Below, one piece after another: positions 1 through 9,046 of a stretch of 20,000 nucleotides of DNA. The notes under the pieces are model-generated. The model saw nothing but the letters and a program-made list of their open reading frames with translations, did not search any database and was not told the origin of the DNA. How positions within the stretch are numbered: position 1 is the stretch's first letter; each line of letters opens with the position of its first letter. The translations under genes were made by a program, and so were the position numbers. Origin of the DNA: Cryptomeria japonica (lineage: Eukaryota; Streptophyta; Pinopsida; Cupressales; Cupressaceae); contig NW_026729198.1 of NCBI RefSeq assembly GCF_030272615.1, positions 105,001 to 125,000 of the forward strand. Direction: 5' to 3'.

Positions 1-3000
1 CCCTTATCCCGCGATGCGTCCGATACACAGATGGTTCCAAGGCGGCCGAGGAGCCTCACCGCATAGCAATCGGGGGTGCGAGGCGAGGGATGGGGCGGGA
101 AGGCCCCAACGGCTAGACGGAAGAGGCTTCAGGGCCGCCTCGGAATGGTCCAAGCATCGGACGCGCTTGGGGCGACTACCAGTGACAACCCCTCATCCCG
201 CGATGCGTCCGATACGAAGATGGTTCCAAGGCGGCCGAGGAGCCTCACCGCATAGCAATCGGGGTGCGAGGTGGGGGATGCGGCGAGATGGCCCCAACGG
301 CTAGACGGAAGAGGCCACAGGGCCGCGTCGGAATAGTCCAAGCATCGGACGCGCTTGGGGCGACTACCAGTGACAACCCCTTATCCCGCGATGCGTCCGA
401 TACGAAGATAGTTCCAAGGCGGCCGAGGAGCCTCACCGCATAGCAATCCGGGTGCGAGGTGGGGGATGCGGCGAGATGGCCCCAACGGCTAGACGGAAGA
501 GGCTGCAGGGCCGCCTCGGAATAGTCCAAGCATCGGACGCGCTTGGGGCGACTACCAGTGACAACCCCTTATCCCGCGATGCTTCCGATACGAAGACAGT
601 TCCAAGGCGGCCGAGGAGCCTCACCGCATAGCAATGGGGGTGCGAGGTGAGGGATGCGGCGAGATGGCCCCAACGGCTAGACGGAAGAGGCCACAGGGCC
701 GCCTCGGAATAGTCCAAGCATCGGACGCGCTTGGGGCGACTACCAGTGACAACCCCTTATCCCGCGATGCATCCGATACGAAGATAGTTCCCAGGCGGCC
801 GAGGAGCCTCACCGCATAGCAATCGGGGTGCGAGGCGAGGGATGCGGCGAGATGGCCCCAAAGGGTAGACGGAAGAGGCTGCGGGGCCGCCTCGGAATAG
901 TCCAAGCATCGAACGCGCTTGGGGCGACTACCACTGCCAACCCCTTATCCCGCGATGCGTCCGATACACAGATAGTTCCGAGGCGGCCGAGGAGCTGGGG
1001 GATGCGGCGAGATGGCCCCAACGGCTAGACGGAAGAGGCTGCAGGGCCGCCTCGGAATAGTCCAAGCATCGGACGCGCTTGGGGCGACTACCAGTGACAA
1101 CCCCTTATCCCGCGATGCGTCCGATACACAGATAGTTCCGAGGCGGCCAAGGAGCCTCACCGCATAGCAATCGTGGTGCGAGGTGGGGGATGCAGCGAGA
1201 TGGCCCCAACGGCTAGACGGAAGAGGCTGCAGGGCCGCCTCGGAATGGTCCAAGCATCGGACGCGCTTGGGGCGACTACCACTGCCAACCCCTTATCCCG
1301 CGATGCGTCCGATACACAGATAGTTCCAAGGCGGCCGAGGAGCCTCACCGAATAGCAATCGGGGTGCGAGGCGAGGGATGCGGCGAGAAAGCCCCAACGG
1401 CTAGAGGGAAGAGGCTTCAGGTCCGCCTCGGAATGGTCCAAGCATCGGACGCGCTTGGGGCGACTACCAGTGACAACCCCTTATCCCGCGACGCGTCCGA
1501 TACACAGATAGTTCCAAGGCGGCCGAGGAGCCTCACCGCATAGCAATCGGGGTGCGAGGCGAGGGATGCGGCGAGAAGGACCCAACGGCTAGACGGAAGA
1601 GGCTTCAGGGCCGCCTCGGAATGGTCCAAGCATCGGACGCGCTTGGGGCGACTACCAGTGACAACCCCTTATCCCGCGACGCGTCCGATACACAGATAGT
1701 TCCAAGGCGGCCGAGGAGCCTCACCGCATAGCAATCGGGGTGCGAGGCGAGGGATGCGGCGAGAAGGACCCAACGGCTAGACGGAAGAGGCTTCAGGTCC
1801 GCCTCGGAATGGTCCAAGCATCGGACGCGCTTGGGGCGACTACCAGTGACAACCCCTTATCCCGCGACGCGTCCGATACACAGATAGTTCCAAGGCGGCC
1901 GAGGAGCCTCACCGCATAGCAATCGGGGTGCGAGGCGAGGGATGCGGCGAGAAGGACCCAACGGCTAGACGGAAGAGGCTTCAGGGCCGCCTCGGAATGG
2001 TCCAAGCATCGGACGCGCTTGGGGCGACTACCAGTGACAACCCCTTATCCCGCGACGCGTCCGATACACAGATAGTTCCAAGGCGGCCGAGGAGCCTCAC
2101 CGCATAGCAATCGGGGTGCGAGGCGAGGGATGCGGCGAGAAGGACCCAACGGCTAGACGGAAGAGGCTTCAGGGCCGCCTCGGAATGGTCCAAGCATCGG
2201 ACGCGCTTGGGGCGACTACCAGTGACAACCCCTTATCCCGCGACGCGTCCGATACACAGATAGTTCCAAGGCGGCCGAGGAGCCTCACCGCATAGCAATC
2301 GGGGTGCGAGGCGAGGGATGCGGCAAGAAGGACCCAACGGCTAGACGGAAGAGGCTTCAGGGCCGCCTCGGAATGGTCCAAGCATCGGACGCGCTTGGGG
2401 CGACTACCAGTGACAACCCCTTATCCCGCGACGCGTCCGATACACAGATAGTTCCAAGGCGGCCGAGGAGCCTCACCGCATAGCAATCGGGGTGCGAGGC
2501 GAGGGATGCGGCGAGAAGGACCCAACGGCTAGACGGAAGAGGCTTCAGGTCCGCCTCGGAATGGTCCAAGCATCGGACGCGCTTGGGGCGACTACCAGTG
2601 ACAACCCCTTATCCCGCGACGCGTCCGATACACAGATAGTTCCAAGGCGGCCGAGGAGCCTCACCGCATAGCAATCGGGGTGCGAGGCGAGGGATGCGGC
2701 GAGAAGGACCCAACGGCTAGACGGAAGAGGCTTCAGGGCCGCCTCGGAATGGTCCAAGCATCGGACGCGCTTGGGGCGACTACCAGTGACAACCCCTTAT
2801 CCCGCGACGCGTCCGATACACAGATAGTTCCAAGGCGGCCGAGGAGCCTCACCGCATAGCAATCGGGGTGCGAGGCGAGGGATGCGGCGAGAAGGACCCA
2901 ACGGCTAGACGGAAGAGGCTTCAGGGCCGCCTCGGAATGGTCCAAGCATCGGACGCGCTTGGGGCGACTACCAGTGACAACCCCTTATCCCGCGACGCGT

Positions 3001-4566
3001 CCGATACACAGATAGTTCCAAGGCGGCCGAGGAGCCTCACCGCATAGCAATCGGGGTGCGAGGCGAGGGATGCGGCGAGAAGGACCCAACGGCTAGACGG
3101 AAGAGGCTTCAGGGCCGCCTCGGAATGGTCCAAGCATCGGACGCGCTTGGGGCGACTACCAGTGACAACCCCTTATCCCGCGATGCGTCCGATACACAGA
3201 TAGTTCCAAGGCGGCCGAGGAGCCTCACCGCATAGCAATCGGGGTGCGAGGCGAGGGATGCGGCGAGAAGGACCCAACGGCTAGACGGAAGAGGCTTCAG
3301 GGCCGCCTCGGAATGGTCCAAGCATCGGACGCGCTTGGGGCGACTACCAGTGACAACCCCTTATCCCGCGACGCGTCCGATACACAGATAGTTCCAAGGC
3401 GGCCGAGGAGCCTCACCGCATAGCAATCGGGGTGCGAGGCGAGGGATGCGGCGAGAAGGACCCAACGGCTAGACGGAAGAGGCTTCAGGGCCGCCTCGGA
3501 ATGGTCCAAGCATCGGACGCGCTTGGGGCGACTACAGTGACAACCCCTTATCCCGCGACGCGTCCGATACACAGATAGTTCCAAGGCGGCCGAGGAGCCT
3601 CACCGCATAGCAATCGGGGTGCGAGGCGAGGGATGCGGCGAGAAGGACCCAACGGCTAGACGGAAGAGGCTTCAGGGCCGCCTCGGAATGGTCCAAGCAT
3701 CGGACGCGCTTGGGGCGACTACCAGTGACAACCCCTTATCCCGCGACGCGTCCGATACACAGATAGTTCCAAGGCGGCCGAGGAGCCTCACCGCATAGCA
3801 ATCGGGGTGCGAGGCGAGGGATGCGGCGAGAAGGACCCAACGGCTAGACGGAAGAGGCTTCAGGGCCGCCTGGGAATGGTCCATGCATCGCACGCGCTTG
3901 GGGCGACTACCAGTGACAACCCCTTATCCCGCGACGCGTCCGATACACAGATAGTTCCAAGGCGGCCGAGGAGCCTCACCGCATAGCAATCGGGGTGCGA
4001 GGCGAGGGATGCGGCGAGAAGGACCCAACGGCTAGACGGAAGAGGCTTCAGGGCCGCCTCGGAATGGTCCAAGCATCGGACGCGCTTGGGGCGACTACCA
4101 GTGACAACCCCTTATCCCGCGACGCGTCCGATACACAGATAGTTCCAAGGCGGCCGAGGAGCCTCACCGCATAGCAATCGGGGTGCGAGTCGAGGGATGC
4201 GGCGAGAAGGACCCAACGGCTAGACGGAAGAGGCTTCAGGGCCGCCTCGGAATGGTCCAAGCATCGGACGCGCTTGGGGCGACTACCAGTGACAACCCCT
4301 TATCCCGCGATGCGTCTGATACACAGATAGTTCCAAGGCGGCCGAGGAGCCTCACCGCATAGCAATCGGGGTGCGAGGCAAGGGATGCGGCGAGAAGGAC
4401 CCAACGGCTAGACGGAAGAGGCTTCAGGGCCGCCTCGGAATGGTCCAAGCATCGGACGCGCTTGGGGCGACTACCGTTGCCAACCCCTTATCCCGCGATG
4501 CGTCTGATACACAGATAGTTCCGAGGCGGCCGAGGAGCCTCACCGCATAGCAATCGGGTTGCGAGG
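1..4566. repeat. 188-bp tandem repeat array (about 24 copies)
   Basis: The word CAAGCATCGG (or a one/two-base variant) recurs at 151, 339, 527, 715, 903, 1063, 1251, 1439 and then every 188 bp to 4446, giving 24 copies plus partial ends. One unit is 28 bp short (903 to 1063; deletion near 993). One is 1 bp short (a base lost near 3535). Units before about 1390 carry GAGATGGCCCC and differ from each other. Units from about 1560 to 4440 carry GAGAAGGACCC and are almost identical. 188 is not a multiple of three and each unit has stops, so there is no continuous reading frame. The array starts before the window. If 35S is transcribed on the - strand, the array lies downstream of the promoter at 4927, in the external transcribed spacer or between spacer and gene promoters. 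A satellite origin is the alternative, but relatedness to the flanking promoter units argues against it. Confidence 0.95.
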
Positions 4567-4806
4567 CAGATTATTGGGAAGGGAACCCCCTGGGATGCGG
4601 CTCAAGCAGTGCCCAAAGGGACTGGAATGCGGAATCACATCGAGAGACCCAAATGCTATACGAGGGCTCAAATCGAATTATCGATTTGGCCACGACATGG
4701 ACGCATCGGAACGACTACCTTTGCCGAACCACTCGCAATTGCATCCATACCGAAACCAATAGACATTTCCGTTAGAGCCCTCGCATAGCATTCGGGAATC
4801 TCGCAT

Positions 4807-4894
4807 GCCCCTCTAAATCGACCAATGCTGGCGCTCAACGAAAATCCGAGCGCTACCACCGTTCGAGCGCCAGCATTGGTCGAGTTAGAGGGGC
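4807..4894. repeat. Large inverted repeat beside promoter 1
   Basis: The arms 4807-4840 and 4860-4894 are reverse complements over about 34 bp with one substitution and one extra base, separated by about 19 bp. The core of both arms is the stem word CCAATGCTGGCGCTC. In a - strand transcript starting near 4927 it would form a stable hairpin about 30-120 nt from the 5' end. Confidence 0.93.
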
Positions 4895-4920
4895 ACGGGG
4901 GAGAATGCTCCAGTCAACAC

Positions 4921-4957
4921 CTCCCCTATATAAGTTATTTGTCCGATTCTCGCACAA
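4921..4957 (-). promoter_or_regulatory. Pol I-like promoter block 1 (predicted start near 4927)
   Basis: Read on the - strand, positions 4933-4923 give TTATATAGGGG, matching the known plant rDNA initiation consensus TATATA(R)GGGG, with the start expected at the A before the G run. A block of about 35 bp around it (upstream half AGAATCGGACAAATAAC on the - strand) is kept in all thirteen copies. This is the leftmost copy, hence the candidate closest to an 18S gene beyond the left edge. The motif also reads as a + strand TATA box, but the repeated rDNA context and the conserved GGGG favour Pol I. Orientation and activity are inferred. Confidence 0.72.
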
Positions 4958-5290
4958 CCGTAGTCTGCCTCGTCGAATCAAACAACGGTCCCAGATTCCG
5001 ACTTCCGTTCCGTAGAGACCCAAAAGCTAGATGGAGGCTCGCAAGAAAGAGAGTCGGCGCATAGCAATCGGGTTTCTCGAACGTTTAGGGACCGAGCTCA
5101 CTTGCGGATAGGGCAAAATCCGCCAAGCAACCCAAAAGCTAGACGGGGGCTCGAATCGAATCGCCTAGGCGGCCACAACAACGACGTGTTGGATCGACTA
5201 CCAGTGCCAAACCATTCAGCAAGACTAGTCTGTGTCGAGGCCGGATAGAGATTCTCAGAGAGCGCCCGTATAGCATTTAGGAGACCTGCC

Positions 5291-5383
5291 GCGTCCCTCA
5301 CACTCGACAAATGGTGGTGCACGTTTATAAATCCGAGCGATCCCAACCCTTTCAAGCACCAACATCGGTCGAGATAGAGGGGC
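5291..5383. repeat. Large inverted repeat beside promoter 2 (imperfect)
   Basis: Left arm 5291-5320 and right arm 5356-5383 are imperfect reverse complements sharing the stem ends GGTGGTGC and GCACCAAC. It occupies the same place relative to the promoter as the hairpin at 4807-4894. The tip has changed from GGCGC to GGTGC in both arms. Confidence 0.75.
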
Positions 5384-5410
5384 ACGGAGGGGGCTGCGTG
5401 AGACAACACA

Positions 5411-5447
5411 GTCCCCTATATAAGTTATTTGTCCGATTCTCACACAT
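5411..5447 (-). promoter_or_regulatory. Pol I-like promoter block 2 (predicted start near 5417)
   Basis: The core TTATATAGGGG is intact at 5423-5413 on the - strand. It is the only copy in which the bases after the G run read ACTG instead of AGG. The partner arm at 5389-5396 has changed to match (GGGGGCTG against CAGTCCCC), keeping seven of eight pairs of a start-proximal stem. Confidence 0.7.
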
Positions 5448-5730
5448 CCGAAGAATGGTCATCAAATCGGACAACAGCCCAAACTTCCGACTTCCGTCCC
5501 AGAAAGCCCAAGAGCTATCTAAAACGTTCATGGCCGGAACTCGATCGCGGCTATACCAGTCCGCCAAGCAACCCAAAAGCTAGACTGGAGCTCTAGTCGA
5601 ATCACCTCTGTGGCCATTGCAAGGACGTGTTGGAGCGACTACCATTGCCGAACCATTCCGCAGGTCGAGTCCATACCAAGGCCGCATAGAGATTCACGAT
5701 GAGCTCCTGCATAGCAATCAGGAGACTTGC

Positions 5731-5826
5731 CGTGTCCATCACAATCGATAAATCCTGGTGCAAGATTTTTGCATCCGAGCGCTCCAACCAGTCGAGCACC
5801 AGCATCAATCGACATAAACGGGCACG
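5731..5826. repeat. Large inverted repeat beside promoter 3 (imperfect)
   Basis: Arms 5731-5761 and 5796-5826 are reverse complementary at about two thirds of 31 positions. Uninterrupted pairing includes the tip (CTGGTGC with GCACCAG), the TCGAT/ATCGA segment and the base (CGTG/CACG). The tip and the TCGAT segment differ from hairpin 1 but differ in both arms together. Confidence 0.72.
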
Positions 5827-5851
5827 GGGGGAGGATGCTCGAGAACACTAC

Positions 5852-5888
5852 CTCCCCTATATAAGTTATTTGTCCGATTCTCAAGCAG
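5852..5888 (-). promoter_or_regulatory. Pol I-like promoter block 3 (predicted start near 5858)
   Basis: Intact TTATATAGGGGAGG at 5864-5851 on the - strand. It lies 441 bp from block 2 and is the rightmost of the three associated with a large hairpin. GGGGAGG at the start can pair with CCTCCCC on the - strand from a run near 5827-5834. Confidence 0.72.
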
Positions 5889-5940
5889 CCGAAGTCTGGT
5901 CATCGAATCGGGTCAAAGACCACAACTTCCGACTTTACCC

Positions 5941-6336
5941 ACAATGCAAGTCATCGAATCGAACATCGGCCCCCGAGTCGGACTCCATGCGTATGTCAGG
6001 TCATCGGACCCAAATTCCGCCTTCCTGCGCATGGCGGGCCATCAATATCAACTCGGTCATCGGACCCAAACTCCGCCTTTCTGCGCATGGCACGCCTTCA
6101 AATCGGTCATCGGACCCAAATTCCGCCTTCCTGTGCATGGCGGGCCATCAACATCAACTCGGTCATCGGACCCAAATTCCGCCTTTCTGCGCATGGCACG
6201 CCATCAACTCGGTCATCGGACCCAAATTCCGCCTTCCTGCGCATGGCAGGTCATCGGACACAAATTCAGACCTCGCCAATATGCCTACGTATCGAATCGG
6301 TCATCGGACCCAACTTCCGACTTCATCCATACTGTA
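5941..6336. repeat. Short 50/56-bp tandem array of a TCATCGGACCCAAATTCCG motif
   Basis: The motif TCATCGGACCCAAA(T/C)TCCG begins at 6001, 6057, 6107, 6163, 6213, 6251 and 6301, giving spacings 56, 50, 56, 50, 38, 50. The 56-bp form has an extra ATCAA(T/C)-type insertion. Two copies of the same motif are carried inside each 311-bp unit to the right, so this array seems to be a local expansion of part of that unit. The open frames across it are repeat artefacts. Confidence 0.9.
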
Positions 6337-6396
6337 GGGTCTTTGAGGTTGGCGCGGTGCGCTCAACCCGGGGAGTCGACCCATCGAAGCATACAC

Positions 6397-6433
6397 CTCC
6401 CCTATATAAGCTATTTGTCCGATTCCCACACCT
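6397..6433 (-). promoter_or_regulatory. Pol I-like promoter block 4 (predicted start near 6403)
   Basis: First promoter of the 311-bp series, core at 6409-6399 on the - strand. GGGGAG at 6370-6375 and CTCCCC at 6397-6402 can pair across a 21-nt loop containing GTCGAC. It is 545 bp from block 3, the gap being filled by the 50/56-bp array. Confidence 0.72.
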
Positions 6434-6707
6434 GTGTAGTTTGCACCTCTGACCAGGACATCGACCCCAACTTCCGAACTCGACTGCAACGACGGCACCA
6501 GCGCCTTGGTGCGCACCTTGCGACGCACAGTCCCAACATTCGCCTTCCTGCACATGGCAGGTCATCGGACCCAAATTCCGACCTCGCGAGTATGCCTACA
6601 TATCGAATCGGTCATCGGACACAACTTCCGACTTCATCCATACCGTAGGGTCTTTGAGGTTGGCGCGGTGCGCTCAACCCGGGGAGTCGACCCAACGAAG
6701 CATACAC

Positions 6708-6744
6708 CTCCCCTATATAAGCTATTTGTCCGATTCCCACACCT
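6708..6744 (-). promoter_or_regulatory. Pol I-like promoter block 5 (predicted start near 6714)
   Basis: Core at 6720-6710 on the - strand, 311 bp from block 4. Sequence across the conserved block is the same as block 4. Confidence 0.72.
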
Positions 6745-7018
6745 GTGTAGTTTGCACCTCCGATCAGGACATCGACCCCAACTTCCGAACTCGCCTGCAA
6801 CGACCGAACCAGCGCCTTGGTGCGCACCTTGCAACGCACAGTGCCAACATTCGCCTTCCTGCACATGGCAGGTCATCGGACCCAAATTCCGACCTCGCGA
6901 GTATGCCTACATATCGAATCGGTCATCGGACCCAACTTCCGACTTCATCCATACCGTAGGGTCTTTGAGGTTGGCGCGGTGCGCTCAACCCGGGGAGTCG
7001 ACCCAACGAAGCATACAC

Positions 7019-7055
7019 CTCCCCTATATAAGCTATTTGTCCGATTCCCACACCT
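7019..7055 (-). promoter_or_regulatory. Pol I-like promoter block 6 (predicted start near 7025)
   Basis: Core at 7031-7021 on the - strand, again 311 bp from its neighbour. The start-proximal GGGGAG/CTCCCC pair is intact. Confidence 0.72.
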
Positions 7056-7329
7056 GTGTAGCTTGCACCTCCGATCAGGACATCGACCCCAACTTCCGAA
7101 CTCGACTAAAAAGACCGCACCAGCACCTTGGTGTGCACCTTGCAACGCACAGTGCCAACATTCGCCTTCCTGCACATGGCAGGTCATCGGACCCAAATTC
7201 CGACCTCATGAGCATACCTACTAATCGAATCGGTCATCGGACCCAACTTCCGACTTCATCCATACCGTAGGGTCTTTGAGGTTGGCGCGGTGCGCTCAAC
7301 CTGGGGAGTCGACCCATCGAAGCATACAC

Positions 7330-7366
7330 CTCCCCTATATAAGCTATTTGTCCGATTCCGACACCT
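7330..7366 (-). promoter_or_regulatory. Pol I-like promoter block 7 (predicted start near 7336)
   Basis: Core at 7342-7332 on the - strand, 311 bp from block 6. It is the last promoter before the 38/52-bp array, which separates it from block 8 by 869 bp. Confidence 0.72.
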
Positions 7367-7440
7367 GTGTAGTTTGCACCTCCGCTCAGGACATCGACCC
7401 CAACTTCCGAACTCGCCTGCAACGACCGAACCAGCGCCTT

Positions 7441-8090
7441 GGTGCGCACCAAAAGTGCGCACTTTTGGAGGGCACTTTTGTGCGCTCCAAAGGTGCGCAC
7501 TTTTGGAGGGCACTTTTGTGCGCTCCAAAGGTGCGCACTTTTGGAGGGCACTTTTTGGAGGGCACTTTTGTGCGCTCCAAAGGTGCGCACTTTTGGAGGG
7601 CACTTTTTGGAGGGCACTTTTCTGCGCTCCAAAGGTGCGCACTTTTGGAGGGCACTTTTTGGAGGGCACTTTTCTGCGCTCCAAAGGTGCGCACTTTTGG
7701 AGGGCACTTTTTGGAGGGCACTTTTCTGCGCTCCAAAGGTGCGCACTTTTGGAGGGCACTTTTTGGAGGGCACTTTTCTGCGCTCCAAAGGTGCGCACTT
7801 TTGGAGGGCACTTTTGTGCACTCCAAAGGTGCACACTTTTGGAGGGCACTTTTTGGAGGGCACTTTTCTGCACTCCAAAGGTGCGCACTTTTGGAGGGCA
7901 CTTTTTGGAGGGCACTTTTGTGCGCTCCAAAGGTGCGCACTTTTGGAGGGCACTTTTTGGAGGGCACTTTTGTGCGCTCCAAAGGTGCGCACTTTTGGAG
8001 GGCACTTTTGTGCACTCCAAAGGTGCGCACTTTTGGAGGGCACTTTTCCTGCGCTCCAAAGGTGCACACCTAGGTGAGCACCTTCGACCA
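7441..8090. repeat. 38/52-bp tandem array (thirteen units) interrupting the promoter series
   Basis: The word (G/C)TGC(G/A)CTCCAAAGG starts at 7480, 7518, 7570, 7622, 7674, 7726, 7778, 7816, 7868, 7920, 7972, 8010 and 8049. Units are 38 bp, or 52 bp when a 14-bp TGGAGGGCACTTTT segment is doubled; the last is shifted one base by an extra C. The units are built from the palindromic word GTGCGCAC that also dominates the right half of the window. All six frames are largely open because the unit lacks stops, so the long frames of over 200 residues here are not evidence of genes. Confidence 0.95.
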
Positions 8091-8198
8091 CACCTTGTAG
8101 CACACCAAACTCTGACTTTCGACTTCATCCGCAATGCAGGGTCTTTGAGGTTGGCGCAATGCGCACAACCAGGGGAGTCGACCCATCAAACCCAACAC

Positions 8199-8235
8199 CT
8201 CCCCTATATAAGCTATTTGTCTGATTCTCATACAT
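8199..8235 (-). promoter_or_regulatory. Pol I-like promoter block 8 (predicted start near 8205)
   Basis: Core at 8211-8201 on the - strand. AGGGGAG at 8171-8177 and CTCCCCT at 8199-8205 form a perfect 7-bp inverted repeat with a 21-nt loop holding GTCGAC. Confidence 0.72.
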
Positions 8236-8355
8236 GCGTAGCCTGCAGGAGCAATTAGGACATCGACCCCAACTTTCGGCTTCTAAACGAAAACAAGGTC
8301 TTTGAGGTTGGTGTAATGCGAACAACTAGGGGAGTCAACCCATCAAACCCAACAC

Positions 8356-8392
8356 CTCCCCTATATAAGCTATTTGTCTGATTCTCATACAT
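8356..8392 (-). promoter_or_regulatory. Pol I-like promoter block 9 (predicted start near 8362)
   Basis: Core at 8368-8358 on the - strand, 157 bp from block 8. The loop GTCGAC has become GTCAAC, while the flanking G and C runs are kept. Confidence 0.72.
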
Positions 8393-8512
8393 GTGTAGTC
8401 TACAGGAGCAATTAGGACATCGACCCCAACTTTTGACTTCTTAACGAAAACAAGGTCTTTGAGGTTGACGTAATGCGCACAACCAGGGGAGTCGACCCAT
8501 CAAACCCAACAC

Positions 8513-8549
8513 CTCCCCTATATAAGCTATTTGTCCGATTCTCATACAT
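8513..8549 (-). promoter_or_regulatory. Pol I-like promoter block 10 (predicted start near 8519)
   Basis: Core at 8525-8515 on the - strand, 157 bp from block 9; unchanged core and stem. Confidence 0.72.
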
Positions 8550-8669
8550 GTGTAGCCTACAGGAGCCATTAGGACATTGACCCCAACTTTTGACTTCTTA
8601 ACGAAAACAAGGTCTTTGAGGTTGGCGTAATGCGCACAACCAAGGGAGTTGACCCATCAAACCCAACAC

Positions 8670-8706
8670 CTCCCCTATATAAGCTATTTGTCTGATTCTC
8701 ATACAT
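8670..8706 (-). promoter_or_regulatory. Pol I-like promoter block 11 (predicted start near 8676)
   Basis: Core at 8682-8672 on the - strand, 157 bp from block 10. The partner arm reads AAGGGAG, so the stem is shortened to five pairs; this is the weakest stem of the series. Confidence 0.7.
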
Positions 8707-8889
8707 GTGTAGCCTGCAACAACGATTAGGACATCCACCCCAACTTCTGAATTCGTCTGCGTTGACCGCACCAAAGGTGCACGCCTTGGTGCTCACCAAA
8801 ATCCGACTTCCGACTTCTTCTGCTATGCGGGGTCTTTGAGGTTGGCGCAGTGCGCACAACCAGGGGAGTCAACCCACCGAATGCAACAC

Positions 8890-8926
8890 CTCCCCTATAT
8901 AAGCTATTTGTCTGATTCTCATACAT
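8890..8926 (-). promoter_or_regulatory. Pol I-like promoter block 12 (predicted start near 8896)
   Basis: Core at 8902-8892 on the - strand, 220 bp from block 11 because of the 63-bp insertion. Confidence 0.72.
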
Positions 8927-9046
8927 GCGTAGACTGCAGCAATGATTAGGACATCCACCCCAACTTTTGACTTCTTAAACAAGACAGGGTCTTTGAAGTT
9001 GGTGCAGTGCACACAACCAGGGGAGTCGACCCATCAAACGCAACAC

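Larger units (their letters stand above)
4567..5940 (-). repeat. Type A promoter repeats, about 440-490 bp, three diverged copies
   Basis: Three diverged units can be traced by the word CCCAAA(T/A)GCTA(T/G)AC at 4649, 5130 and 5571 and by the promoter block at 4923, 5413 and 5854, giving spacings of 481/441 and 490/441 bp. Each unit has a segment resembling the 188-bp repeat (words such as CGACTACC, GCATAGCA, AGCTAGAC in the same order), then a large inverted repeat, then the Pol I-like block. A truncated extra copy of the CCCAAAAGCTAGA segment is at about 5019-5070. The units differ by many substitutions, so they look older than the homogenised array to their left. No coding content is supported here. 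Confidence 0.8.
6337..7440 (-). repeat. Type B 311-bp promoter repeats (three full, one interrupted)
   Basis: Units start with GGGTCTTTGAGG at 6337, 6648, 6959 and 7270, exactly 311 bp apart. Each contains, in order, this leader word, a GGGGAGTCGAC word, the Pol I-like block, a C-rich stretch with CATCGACCCCAACTTCCGA, a GTGCGCACC(TT) word and two copies of the TCATCGGACCC motif. The fourth unit stops at about 7440, where a different short repeat takes over. Units differ by only a few per cent. Confidence 0.95.

Noticed and set aside
129-4448. A 70-residue frame repeated about 20 times on the - strand (MDHSEAALKPLPSSRW...)
   Set aside because: Each repeat ends in a stop, the 188-bp period is not a multiple of three, and conservation is uniform across the unit and not codon-like.
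1-4566. CRISPR array or centromeric satellite
   Set aside because: There are no short repeats with unique spacers. The unit length is satellite-like, but the unit is related to the adjoining promoter repeats, so it belongs to the rDNA spacer.
5699-6648. Overlapping + strand frames of 212-234 residues
   Set aside because: They cross the promoter block and the 50/56-bp array; repeated peptides simply mirror the DNA repeat.
7256-8258. Open frames of 200-320 residues on both strands with Cys/His/Lys-rich repeats
   Set aside because: The 38/52-bp unit has no stop in most frames; the frames run into promoter repeats at both ends and resemble no known repeat protein.
6370-9030. GTCGAC words next to the promoters as Pol I terminator (Sal box) sites
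   Set aside because: The longer mammalian Sal box context is absent, the site is lost in some units (GTCAAC, GTTGAC), and plant terminators are not known to use it.
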